In this document: positions 1 through 9,398 of the stretch, one piece after another
How positions within the stretch are numbered: the stretch's first letter is position 1
How the letters are laid out: every line of letters starts with the position of its first letter
Source: Macrocybe gigantea
Taxonomy: Eukaryota > Basidiomycota > Agaricomycetes > Agaricales > Callistosporiaceae
Assembly: GCA_011319805.1 (NCBI GenBank)
Contig: SJRY01000234.1
Span: 806,001-870,000 of the forward strand
Length of the DNA stretch: 64,000 nt
Reading direction: 5' to 3'
Notes under the pieces: generated by a model
What the model saw: the letters and a program-made list of their open reading frames with translations, nothing else
What the model was told of the DNA's origin: nothing
Databases searched by the model: none
Made by a program: the position numbers and the translations under genes

Positions 1-1206
1 GGGCGGAGCACCTGCGAATCCGTTTTGCTCATAATAGCCTTGTTGTAGAGCTTGTGAAGGCGAATGTGATGATTGGGATTGAGACTGAGGACCAGTTCTT
101 TGTTTCAAATCGGAGGAGAAGTTAGGTGTCAAGTCCTGGATGACGGGGAGCTCCCCAGATGTATGAGTTGTCTGCACAACCTGAGTACCGTCGTCTTGTT
201 GTATACGCGGTAGGAGCGGTGCCCGTTGGGGCGGGCGCCGCATGTCCATCCTCGCCTCATGGGGGTCGTAAGCGACACTCGGCCCACTCATTCCAAAGGG
301 CATTGCTCCGGGGAAGATTGGCATAAAAGGCAGACCGCCAGGTAATGGAGGGCCAGGCATGGGATAGAACGGACCAGGGACTACAGCATCCTCGCCATGA
401 CTGTATTTACACATGGCACCCCTTGCACAATACCCATTATCTAGAATAGCGGTCAATCCGGGAAAACAGCAAATGCTGAGGACGCACTATAATAGTCCCT
501 GCAAATCCCCCTCTTTTGGTCCGGTGGTTGGTATCCCCGGGGACGACGATTCCCGTCGTATGTCTCCATGCCTTCACCATAACCACTCTTGTCTCTCCGC
601 CCCCAGCTGCCAGTTGACCTAGTCTCAATACGACCGCCCTGTCCTTCGCCGTATCTCGAAAACTGCCCTTCAGAGCTAAGGCGTGGGCCTTTGGCTGGAG
701 GTTGTTCGTCCCTATTATCTTCTTCGCTGCCTCGTTTTCGGTTCCGCTCTGGCGGAGTTGTTCTGGAGGGCGAGAGAAGACCATCCAGGGGGATCGGGAT
801 GCCAGTATCTAGGGCTTTGGGATCAAAGTCTGAGGTCGGAGAAGATGCGGAATATGGAAGGTAGGACTTTGTCCTCAGGACGGTGAATAACGTATCGACA
901 AAAGATGCACATTCTGTAAATAATTAGAATGAGGATTTGCTATAGAAAGGGAGACACAATTGGCGTACCTTTCTCAAGAAATTCATCCAACTGGACGGCA
1001 AGCTCTTTCCTCATTTCCGGTTCGGGTACATTGTGCTTTAAGAGGGCAAGTATGTAGTCGGCCAGGGCGCCTGGCTCTGCGTCGCATCTGAAGGCAAAAA
1101 AAGGTTGGTCAAACGGCACAGATGCGGAAATTGGACCATACATTGGTTCAAGTGTCCTGACTAGCCAAGGCTTCAGATGAGCGGCGGAGGCTGGATCCAA
1201 AATCAT
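1..1206 (-). CDS. RBM26/27-like PWI and CCCH zinc-finger RNA-binding protein (3' end outside window)
   Basis: The coding sequence starts at 1206 and runs off the left edge. Exons read 1206-1142, 1087-969, 913-488 and 440 to beyond 1, with GT-AG introns at 1088-1141, 914-968 and 441-487. Splicing intron 1 gives LKPWLVRTLEPICDAEPGAL, which matches the PWI-like N-terminus of RBM26/RBM27. The next exon junction gives FVDTLFTVLRTKSYLP, also family-like. A basic, Arg/Gly-rich stretch leads to a CCCH finger spanning the last intron (CRDYYNNGY-C-ARGAM-C-KYS-H, spacing C-x8-C-x5-C-x3-H), then a Pro/Gly/Met-rich segment. Family members (human RBM26/27, S. pombe Rmn1) act in nuclear RNA surveillance. 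The expected RRM would lie beyond the window. The fold and family are well supported; the exact pathway is inferred. Confidence 0.85.
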
Positions 1207-2333
1207 GATGTTGCGCTCCCGTGCGAGGGGAACGGCCAGTGCTTATTTTGAGGCAAGAGGAAATGAGAGGAATGGAGGCTGGGCGTCGCCGCTGACAACG
1301 AACTCAACCACCTCCATTGACCAACCAAAAACCAGAATTTTCCTTTGTAAGCAATCGGCAAATTCCGCATTCACTACCTGAATTTACGTAATATAGACCA
1401 GGTCCACAATAAACATACGAGCAGATGGTCGAATTGAAATGCATTCACAAAAGTTTGGCTAGTTCGACGACATTCAGATGCATACAACATGGTCGTAGAA
1501 AGGAACGACAGGGAAATCACGGAATTCGGCAAAACATTACGGCCAAGATGGTTGTCTCAGTCTCCGGATCGGTCCTAGCGAGAGCATGCTAAACACTCTT
1601 GTTGTTCCTATCAGCGTTCCCCGAGTCATCGGCGATATCAACTTGACTCGGGAACTCGAGCTTGTGACTATATCGTGGGAATCGATGGAGTTGAGATCCT
1701 GACCACGATGGGTAAGACAGCGACGACAAGGGATGGCGTGACAGACGCTAGGATAGGCGAGCAGCATGACACAAGACATTGTCGGCCGAGGAGATGTTAG
1801 GCCGAGAACGTACGGCAGCCAACGGGTACACGATGGATAGCAGTCGCAAGTCGCGGCAGTTAATGGTTAATGACAGCAACCGATGAAGCGTGATGCATAT
1901 GTGACACGCAACACTGATGATGTGTGGTATGCGTTACAGCAGAGGAGAGATCCAGTTGAGGGTGGGAAGGAAAGGTGAAGACATGGTAGCAGGAAGCCAG
2001 AGAGAGGAACCCCCACCTCGAAGCTTGAGAGAAGGAAACACTCTCATGAGCACAAGCCTTCAAATGGCATTTTAAGATCACTTACAATGGGAAAAGGAAC
2101 AGAACCAGGCAAACTTTAGTGAAAGAGGCACTTGTGGGGATAGAGTCTTGAGGAAGGGAACACAAGAGGGGAGAAGACACCACTGGTCGAGAGGGAGGGA
2201 AGAGTGGAAAAAAAAAATAGTGATTTTTAAAAGACAGGTTTATAAAGCAGACGGCTGAGGCCTTTGTGCGATCCGGAATTATGCGATTGGCTGATCCTAA
2301 ATTGGACAGACGAGACCCCAAAAACTACATAGA
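1207..2333. other. Intergenic region upstream of the RBM26-like gene
   Basis: About 1.1 kb between the start of the RBM26-like gene and the stop of the rhodanese gene, both on the minus strand. Three minus-strand open frames of 73-80 codons exist here but show no recognisable motif, no coherent splicing and biased low-complexity composition (Phe/Pro/Ser), so I do not call them. A purine-rich tract with an A9 run lies near 2205-2220. I see promoter and UTR space but no defined element. Confidence 0.5.
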
Positions 2334-2986
2334 TCACGTGGACTTTTTGCTCTCCCGTTCAACCCAGTCAAGCCATGAACCCTGGTAGTTCGCAATGCTG
2401 CCAGGAATCACTGTTCACGCTATTGCCTATCCCAGAGGAGAGAGCGGCTCACTTGATAAACCCGCTTCTCTTTGCCACGTCGCTTGCCGAAGCGCTTCGC
2501 TTCCCGCTCCGGCAGTAAAAGATGACTTCGTGCTGGGGTGTTGGCTTCTCGAATCCATACTTTGCTTTGAATGCGTCACGACCGAGATTCAAAGCCGCTG
2601 CCAGCTCGGACAGGGGAAGATTCACGGCAGAGGGAATCATTCCCTGAATGACTTCGTCAGGTTCTCTGACGTCAATTAAATATGTATCCTGGCGACGTGT
2701 TTGCGTTAATACCGTAGAAAGAACATAAGGAGAGCCATACAGGTGTCGGGCTTGTTGTCTTCGGTTTCAACATTTCATAAGTTAGAATTTTTACATCCCA
2801 GTCCCTCTGCAAGTCATCGCTTCGTTTCAGCGCCTCCTTCCAAGCTTGCTGCTCGGAAGGGGATCGAGAGGACCCTTCATTACTGTGAAATCGGACCAGG
2901 CATGGAAAGGACGCCCTGGTAGCCAAAGACAGCAAGTTGTAACGTGCAGCGACCTGCGCTGTGCGGATGACTGTCGTGCGGAGCAT
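2334..2986 (-). CDS. Single-domain mitochondrial rhodanese (sulfurtransferase)
   Basis: Three exons: 2986-2741, 2688-2453 and 2397-2334, with introns 2689-2740 and 2398-2452. Splicing is unambiguous: the first junction gives PTPDTYLIDVREPDEVIQGM and the second gives SGFINIANYQGSWLDWVERE before the stop. The N-terminus (MLRTTVIRTAQVAARYN, continuing Arg/Ser-rich without acidic residues) looks like a mitochondrial presequence. The rhodanese active-site loop is intact as CRSGKRS, with the Cys as persulfide carrier, and the DVREP motif precedes it. The size and layout match fungal Rdl2/Aim42-type or HSP67B2-like proteins, which transfer sulfane sulfur to cyanide or thiols in mitochondria. The stop overlaps a CACGTG at 2335-2340. 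Confidence 0.9.
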
Positions 2987-3599
2987 TCAGGAAACTGGAA
3001 AAAAAAATGAAGAGTGAACTGCTGTTATCAGCTTGCATGACCTAAGAATCACGCAACTGCATTTATCTCTGTTTCAATCCAGTAGTGTCTGGGGTCCTTA
3101 TTCCGCAAAATTGCCGCGGTTTGTTTTGTCCTCTTCCTTTCCTCTCTGCATTCTGCACTGAGCAACTCCTCCATCCCTTTTTTCTTACTAGCTCGCGCTC
3201 TATTCGATGCATGGCTTAAACCAGGCTCGCTCTCACACCTTGTTCGCTGCAGCTTCAGGCGCCTTCAAGGTCTTCTTGCTAGTGACAGAATGGCGCAAAA
3301 CGGCATGTCCTCCTCAGCTGAGCTCTGTCTTTGTGGTTTACAGCGTGCATATCAAAGCCAAGTCTTCGTTCTCCAATTTGTGAACGTCGAACTGCACGGG
3401 TGAGACTCTTCTTCGTATTCTGGTATACGATGCTATTACGGGTCGCGCATGGTATGGCCGCCATGGCTGGCCGAAGTTTGTCACCTGTCCTCTAAGGGCA
3501 TTCCAGCTGTCACATCTCCTGTGACTCCGTGACATAACTGTCTTTTCTGTCACGGTAACGCTTCTTGGCTATCCTCACACACCGACATCCCATTCAACA
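2987..3599. promoter_or_regulatory. Divergent promoter between rhodanese and Ctr genes, with a GTGAC/GTCAC cluster
   Basis: This 613-bp gap separates the divergent rhodanese (-) and copper transporter (+) genes. Short open frames here are antisense to each other and not gene-like. Within the last 120 bp before the Ctr start there are five GTGAC or GTCAC pentamers, at 3480-3484, 3509-3513, 3521-3525, 3529-3533 and 3549-3553. Such spacing is suggestive of a transcription-factor binding cluster, but no factor is assigned from sequence. A long pyrimidine-rich stretch at about 3120-3200 is typical of fungal promoters. Confidence 0.45.
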
Positions 3600-4268
3600 A
3601 TGGACATGAATATGGATCCCTCCTCATCGACTACCATGTCGGATATGATGATGATTCCCTGGTTCCATTTTACCAAGGGCGATCATCTTCTTTTCAAGTC
3701 CTGGATCCCAATCTCTCCGGGTGCCATCTTTGGTGCTTGTGTTGCCTTGTTCTTCCTGGCGATCATCGACAGGTGCATTGCGGCGGTTCGTGCCGCTCTC
3801 CAGGCGCACTGGAGGCGACGGTGAATTATCCCGTTCATCAGCTCACAACACGCAGATCTGATACACTGCTAGAGGACTTGCGATGGCTGCTAGTAATACC
3901 TCAGGTGGAAGAAACGCCTCCTCATCTTCGAGGGCATCCCTGGATGGTCCGCTCGACGCGAAATCCGACGTCAATAATCGAACAAAGTCCGTAGATGTGC
4001 TCCCACTGCGCGAATTGTACGAACGGTTCCCCCGTTCTCACTTTCCCATGACCTTCCTCGTGGGCTTCTATTCGCATTGCAAGCGCTCTTCGGATATGTG
4101 CTTATGCTTGCTGTCATGTACGATCTTTGTGCTCCATACAATTGGTTGCCATCCTCATTTCCTTAATCTAGGACCTTCAACGCTTCCTACATCTTTTCCA
4201 TCGTCATTGGTCTGGGCGTCGGCGAAGTTATCTTTGGAAGAATGACTAATGGGGCCTCTATCCACTGA
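3600..4268 (+). CDS. Ctr-family high-affinity copper transporter
   Basis: The start gives a Met-rich extracellular N-terminus (MDMNMDPSSS then MSDMMMIPWFHF), the copper-binding signature of Ctr proteins. Transmembrane segment 1 is around residues 40-66 (GAIFGACVALFFLAIIDRC). An intron at 3821-3872 leads into a Ser-rich cytosolic loop. TM2 holds the MxxxM selectivity motif (LMLAVM), and after an intron at 4118-4171 TM3 holds a GxxxG helix-packing motif (GLGVGEVIFGR). The protein ends MTNGASIH. The loop-to-TM2 step needs one extra base, most simply in the C5 run at 4029-4033, giving VPPF/FPPF then SLSHDLPRGLLFALQALFGY. I read this as a sequence error. The protein should import Cu(I) at the plasma or vacuolar membrane as a trimer. 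Two BIM1-like copper proteins follow directly downstream, supporting the role. Confidence 0.88.
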
Positions 4269-4600
4269 TTTACCAAGTCTTGTATAGTACAAGTTCATGG
4301 TGTATGACATCCTCACTCCTCTCAGCTCCGTTTCGCCACGATTCGGTCGTGAACATTTGGAACGATGATATCTCAGGTACAATGGCTTCTGTTGACCCGT
4401 TTCACGGCTGTTTAGGAACATCTTGGCAAACGGTATGACCCACTGACCATCGCCAAGCGCGATTCCATAGTGAAAAAACTTTTTTTTTTATATCTCGCCT
4501 TCTACGCGCCGCTTGACCCAAAATGACGACGCTATAAAACTTCGGCACCATGTTGTTCCCTCTGAAGTCCAGGGCTACTTTGAATTTTTCCCTCTGAGCA
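4269..4600. promoter_or_regulatory. Intergenic region between Ctr and first BIM1-like gene
   Basis: 332 bp separating two same-strand genes, so it must hold the Ctr 3' end and the BIM1-like promoter. A TATAAAA-like element (gctataaaactt) lies at about 4530-4540, roughly 65 bp before the start codon, and a T-rich tract sits near 4475-4492. I could not recognise a defined copper-response element by eye. Confidence 0.4.
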
Positions 4601-5448
4601 ATGCTGCACATCTTGCTTGGCGTTCTCAGCTTAGTCTGCGTTGCCAACGCTCACTTTCGATTGACCTATCCTGCCCCTCGAGGTGCTTTTGTGGCCGACC
4701 AAGAGCTCAAATTCTGTGGTGAGTGGATGTCTCTGTATTGCAATTTTTTCTTCGCTGACTTTTTGATTTTCTTTAAGGCGGCTACACCGAGGCCGTCAGC
4801 AATCGGTCCTCGTTCCCTCTGACTGGAGGATTTTTTACGATACACTCGGGCCACGGCGACTGGACTGGTACGTACGGATTTCGCTCTGCCTTCCACCCCC
4901 GCCTTTTCTGACACCCTAATTCACAGCCGGTGTCATGCTGTCAACGGTCCAAAAACCTGTTTCCTTTGACAACTTTTCAATCAACGGAAAGGAAACTTTC
5001 GTGCGGCAATTCGCAAAGGAGGGGAATGCAGGTGATTTCTGTATTCCTCTTAACATTTCCGGAACAGGCGTCGATGTACAGGACGGCGCGAACGTAACGA
5101 TCCAGGTTTGTGATAACCCTATTCCTCGTGTCGAATGAAACTTACGGCGTATTGTTACAGATTGTTTTTGCTGGCGGAGATGGCAACTTGTACCAGGTCC
5201 GTATATAGATTGTTATTCTTGAGGATGGCCAGACCGACATCTTTGCCGGACAGTGCGCGGATCTCACAGTGTCCAAGAACTATACCATCCCCTCGAGCGT
5301 CACCTGCGCCAATGTAACCACCGCGGCGACCAGCAGTTCTGGGTCTCCCAATGCAACGCAAACAGCCGGAGCCGTGAGTGGCAGACATCAAGTGGCAGGG
5401 TATGCTGCCATCGTTATGGCGTTCTGCGGAGTCCTGCTCGGCTTGTAG
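4601..5448 (+). CDS. BIM1-like (X325, LPMO-like) copper acquisition protein, copy 1
   Basis: Five exons: 4601-4718, 4778-4867, 4927-5105, 5161-5196 and 5254-5448. The secretory signal (MLHILLGVLSLVCVANA) ends so that the mature protein begins with His (HFRLTYPAPRGAF), the first ligand of a histidine brace. A second His candidate is in TIHSGHGDW. The conserved core GGDGNLYQCADL carries an acidic residue and Cys typical of X325/BIM1 proteins. The C-terminus is Ser/Thr-rich with a final hydrophobic stretch (AAIVMAFCGVLLGL), as for a GPI anchor. In Cryptococcus, Bim1 binds copper at the cell surface and helps Ctr1-mediated uptake; it does not behave as a cellulose-cleaving LPMO. Adjacency to a Ctr gene fits. 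All five exon junctions match copy 2, so the pair arose by tandem duplication. Confidence 0.9.
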
Positions 5449-5738
5449 CACTGGGTCCTGACCGGATGAACGATTATGATTCTAGAAATACCCTGTACGC
5501 ACGTTACATTCCGGAATTGCGGCCTTGACCAGTCGTATGTCGGTTCTTTCCGTCATGGCCCATGATCACTGGGTAGGTTTTCGCCAGACCCGTGAGAAAG
5601 GGAAATGACACCAAAAACAATGAGCAATGTCAAGGAGAAAAAAACTTTTTCACCCACCCTGGAATATACAGATCGGTACACTTTAAAAAAAGGACAGAAG
5701 GCAGTCATGAGTTCTCTGCCTTGCGATCCTTGTTGATC
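5449..5738. promoter_or_regulatory. Intergenic region between the two BIM1-like genes
   Basis: 290 bp between tandem paralogues. It contains A-rich tracts (A6 at about 5638-5643; A7 near 5685) shortly before the copy 2 start. It does not visibly resemble the copy 1 upstream region, so any shared copper-responsive element must be short. Confidence 0.35.
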
Positions 5739-6645
5739 ATGACCATGCAGCATTTCCTTGCTTTTCTCGTCCTCGCGTGTGCTGCCGTCGTGAGCGCCCA
5801 TTTCCAACTCCAATTCCCTGCTCCTCGCGGCGTTTTCAATGAGGGAAATGAACCGAAGTTCTGTGGTGCGCCCTACTAGTACTAGTGGAGATGCATGCTA
5901 TAAACGCATTTAAACGTGAATTGGCCTCCAGATGGGTACAACACCGCTGCATCCAACCGGACCCTCTTTCCTCTTTCCGGCGGTATCTTTTCGCTGAACT
6001 CTGAACACCCCACTTGGACAGGTCAGCGTGTTTATTTTCATCCTAGCCACGAAGGCCCAGGATTGAACTATACTCGAAACAACAGCCGCCGTCTTGCTCT
6101 CGACGGACGAAAATCCGACATCGTTCAACAACTTTAAACAAGTCAAACCTTTCTTCCAGCTGCACGGCGAAGGCATCTTTTGCCTTCCGCTGGACTTTTC
6201 AGCCAACAGCAATTCGTCGAGCTTGCAAAATGGGCAGAACGTGACCGTACAGGCAAGTGTCGTAGGCTCGTCTGTCGTCAAAACAGACATGAACAATGAT
6301 TGACGTAGATTATTTTCGACGGTGGAGATGGAGCATTGTTCCAAGTACGTGTCGCTATAAACGCAGAAAAAAAAAGGGATACTGCTCATGGCTATCTAGT
6401 GTGCGGATTTGACTGTGTCTAGCGACGCCAACTTGGCCTCCACTCCCTGCTCCAATGCAACTGGGTCGAGTAGCGTTACAGGATCAGCGACATCTGCTGG
6501 GACGACCTCCCCTTCTGTCACGAGTGCCTCGAGCAACAGCCCGTCGCCGAAGCCTTCGAATGCAGGCAGTCCGACGAACGAGCTGAGGTTGGGATCTTTG
6601 GCAGCTGTGTTGGGCATGCTCGGCATCGTGACAGCAATGTGCTGA
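5739..6645 (+). CDS. BIM1-like (X325, LPMO-like) copper acquisition protein, copy 2
   Basis: Five exons: 5739-5865, 5932-6021, 6086-6252, 6309-6344 and 6400-6645. The signal peptide ([20 protein letters not shown]) is followed by mature [13 protein letters not shown], again exposing an N-terminal His. The aligned second His is in NSEHPTW, and the core motif is [15 protein letters not shown] long Ser/Thr/Pro-rich tail ends in a hydrophobic GPI-type signal ([15 protein letters not shown]). Intron positions and phases match copy 1. The third intron begins GC (cag then gcaagt at 6253), so it is a GC-AG intron where copy 1 has GT-AG. I chose the ATG at 5739; one at 5745 would only shorten the leader by two residues. 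The tail is longer than in copy 1, which may place the domain further from the membrane. Confidence 0.9.
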
Positions 6646-7275
6646 CACGTGAATTCATCTTTGTATTGCAAGACACGAAAAATATAACAGAATTCCCTGC
6701 TTACGTATTTGGATCATGTCAGCGCAAACATTGTGCCGTGATACTTGGACGCCGCATGAAACACCGTCAGCGCTCTGGTCAAGGTTCGAGGACAAATGGA
6801 ACTCGGTTCCACGTCAGTTCACAGTTCACTTCTGATCCTGTGCCGCAGTCTACGCGTCGTCATGCTGCCAAGATGCCTACACTCCCTATAAACTCGGCTG
6901 CGGATTGGACACGTTACCTGCGCGGCAACTTTATATATCTCGAGTGAAAGAGTGTTCCGCGTAAGCGGCACCGCCAGCATGATGCATGTTTCGCAACACC
7001 TCGTTCCGCATACATAAAACAGCATCAGTCATCCTTCCCATTTGCGGGGAACTGGTTTAGCCAAATTCACCTTTTTTTTTTCCTTGACTCGCCCCCGTCG
7101 ATAACAGCCGCATCTTTGTCCCCAAACTCTCATTGCAGCAGTGACCATCGCCTTCGCATCTCTCCGAGCGCAGCGTACGGACAGCCCACCGCTTTAACAC
7201 CGTTTTATTCTTTGGGTATGCATGTTCCGCTTCTTTGCTAATCGTCATTGACTCGTCTTATCCGATCCGGCAGTC
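6646..7275. other. Intergenic region downstream of the copper island
   Basis: 630 bp without a supported gene. TATA-like stretches occur at about 6885 (cctataaact) and 6930 (tttatatatct). Short open frames here lack motifs. The final 200 bp, with T-rich tracts, is probably the promoter and leader of the following small gene; a leader intron is possible because a CAG precedes its ATG. Confidence 0.4.
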
Positions 7276-7848
7276 ATGCTCTTCCTTCGTCGGAAGGAAA
7301 CTCCCTGGGAGGTCGTCGACAGCCGGTTCGTGGCACCGGTCCCCATGTACTATGAGGATGAAGGCAGGTGATCATCCATCTCAATATCACATCCTGAGCT
7401 TAGCATGTACACAGACTTGGATATCGAGGTCGTTGGAGACGTTGATACCCGGGGCACGTATGTCTTCGAGACCAGTCATTTGAAAAGGGATATCGACACC
7501 CAGCGTGCCGTCGCTTTTGCGCGACAACAACTCATGGAGCGGATAACAAAGAAAGGGTACAATGCTTTGCTTCTCGAAAGGTAGTGGCTGCTTTTTCTCC
7601 CGATGCCGGCGGGACGCGGATCTATTGACTCAACCCAGTTGGCAGTTGACTCTGTACCGCCGTGACAAGCAACATCGGGTCAAAGTACAATACACCGGCC
7701 GTCGTACGTTTCCCAGGCTCGTCTTAACAATCCCAAGTGACAACTCATGTTATCCGCAGCCGTACGCGTGCTTGGACAGCCTCCCGACCGCAAATCACCA
7801 CCCTTTTTGGCGACACTTCGACATTGCGACTTATTGTACCATATGTAA
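7276..7848 (+). CDS. Small conserved-looking protein of unknown function
   Basis: I do not recognise this protein. Four exons can be assembled (7276-7367, 7404-7580, 7639-7700, 7760-7848), giving about 140 residues that begin MLFLRRKETPWEVVDSRF and end LRHCDLLYHM. A middle segment with VVGDVDTRGTYVFETSH and DTQRAVAFARQQLMERI is followed by a basic strand-rich part, SWQLTLYRRDKQHRVKVQY. The first intron would be only 36 nt, unusually short, so that junction is the weakest. There is no signal peptide or membrane segment. Good frame continuity across three junctions argues that it is a real gene. It converges with the sulfurtransferase gene. Confidence 0.6.
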
Positions 7849-8070
7849 CTCGTTCTATGCTTCCTGGTGGGTTAGTTCCAAGAAAAGAGGTATCTTGAAA
7901 ATATTTTATAGCATGTATCTGTAGAGCACACATTGTCTCTTTTTTTTTTTTTACAATATGTATAACCAATTGGCACAGTCATGTTTCCCATTCATGTTCA
8001 TGATAATTGCACAGATTTTAGACCTTGGGAACGGTCGACAAACTGCTTGCAGATGTGTACGGCACACCGA

Positions 8071-9312
8071 TCAGCCACGAACGATTTTGCTGCCTGGTCT
8101 CATCGCATAACCTGTCCAAGACTGCGGAGCGATGAGCAAAAGCTGACGCAAAACAAAGCCAGCATCTGACCTCATCATAGAGTGAGACACGTTTACGCCC
8201 AGTAGCTTAAGGCCGAGCCAAAGAATGCTAGCTGTCATACCGCTGCCACAGCTTGTGATTACGGACACTCTATCGTCCATAACAAGTTTCGCCTGTTTGG
8301 GTCCCAATACTTTGACTAAAGCCTTCTCGATATCTGACGTTGGTAATACGGTGGTGTACTCCCAGCCACCTGCAGTGGTGTGTTTTCGCAAGAAAAGGTT
8401 AAAAGGCAATGAAAATGAATTAGGTATATGACCCGAAGGGAGACCTGGGCGCGGCTCCGGATCATTTCCGAGATATCTGGCTGAAGGCCTGAGCGACACG
8501 GCATACGAGGAGCTGAGCTGTCTCGTACCTTCCTTGTGAACGGGCGTCAAAGACTAATTCGGCCCCGGTATTTGTACGGCAGGATCAAGAGATGAATTCA
8601 TCACCATCTGTTCATAGCCTGACATCCTGGATAAGTTTCGGGGCCATGTGTCTGTGCTGTCGACTTACTCCTGATAGATTCGTCAACTAAATGCGGCGTT
8701 GGGTATTCAGCTTTGTGGATGCCTAGAACAGTGCCATTCTCAGTCGAGTAGTCTTCTTGTGTCCAAGCTGGCAATCCGCCGTTCAAGATGCTAGATCGAT
8801 CATGGCCGAACGCTCTGAACATGAAAAGGGCTCGTGGAGATGAAAATACGCCATGCGAATCGTATCTGTGGAATATGTATTTCAGTTACGCATTTCAGCT
8901 CGCCGTCATGAGAAACGTGCATGACTACACGCGATGAAGGGTTTATGCCGAATCTTTCTAGCATAAAAGATACAGATGTTGATACCACAATCCATATCAA
9001 GACGGAGCACGTACCACACGCATCGGCGAAAACACGTCCAGTAGGCATCATGTGCTTCAACCCAAGTTCATGGGGGCTCGCGACTGCATCCAAGTCGAGG
9101 AAATTTGCCCCGGGAATGCGTTTGGATAGAAATTCCTTGTAGGCATCGCGGGAAGTGTTGGGCATGAACCAGGTCGCGTCCAAGAAGGTAACTGGTTCCC
9201 GCTTGGATATCTCATGGGCTTCCGTCGGAGACAGCACCAGAGGCGCTGAGTGTGAGGACATGGTTCTTCTAGAAAGAAGAGTGAAAGAGCGTCGGAGCCA
9301 TGCAGGATTCAT
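8071..9312 (-). CDS. TUM1: 3-Mercaptopyruvate/thiosulfate sulfurtransferase (Tum1-like, two rhodanese domains)
   Basis: Two tandem rhodanese domains. The N-terminal inactive domain includes FLDATWFMP, IPGANFLDLDAVA and FGHDRSSILNGGLPAW. The C-terminal domain includes GHIPNSFSLPFN and the catalytic loop CGSGMTA, characteristic of mercaptopyruvate sulfurtransferases. The ATG at 9312 gives an Arg/Ser-rich leader (MNPAWLRRSFTLLSRR); an internal ATG at 9261 (MSSHSAPLV) would give a cytosolic form, as in dual-targeted homologues. The frame breaks twice: one base is missing in a C4 run (8563-8566; coding GGGG) before ELVFDAR, and another is needed at about 8182-8190 to read LYDESWTGYAM. One intron may use a GC donor, giving VVIYDSHGVF. 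The enzyme supplies sulfur for tRNA thiolation and cyanide detoxification. The breaks look like sequence errors, but a decaying gene is not excluded. Confidence 0.85.
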
Positions 9313-9398
9313 TTGAAATGGGTATGAAATGATGATGATGAGCATAAGAGTCGGCTGTTTGGCAGCATCATAGCGTGAAAAGCCTCCTCTCCGCCATT
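9313..9398. promoter_or_regulatory. 86-bp bidirectional promoter, sulfurtransferase / V-ATPase C
   Basis: Only 86 bp separate the start codons of the divergent TUM1-like (-) and VMA5-like (+) genes. The shared gap must carry both core promoters and both 5' leaders. A GATGATGATG repeat lies at about 9330-9340. No classical TATA box is visible. Confidence 0.55.

Noticed and set aside
1537..2321. Three minus-strand open frames between the RBM26-like and rhodanese genes
   Set aside because: Short, low-complexity, no motif and no coherent exon structure; likely chance open frames in promoter/UTR sequence.
4601..6645. Calling the two secreted His-first proteins cellulose- or chitin-active LPMOs
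   Set aside because: The motifs (APRGAF/APRGVF after the His, GGDG...QCADL, GPI-type tail) fit X325/BIM1 proteins, which bind copper but are not reported to cleave polysaccharide like AA9/AA10 enzymes.
2334..9312. A sulfur-copper metabolic cluster formed by the two sulfurtransferases flanking the copper island
   Set aside because: The two enzymes belong to different subfamilies, lie on the opposite strand, and separate from the island by their own promoters; nothing in the sequence ties them to copper.
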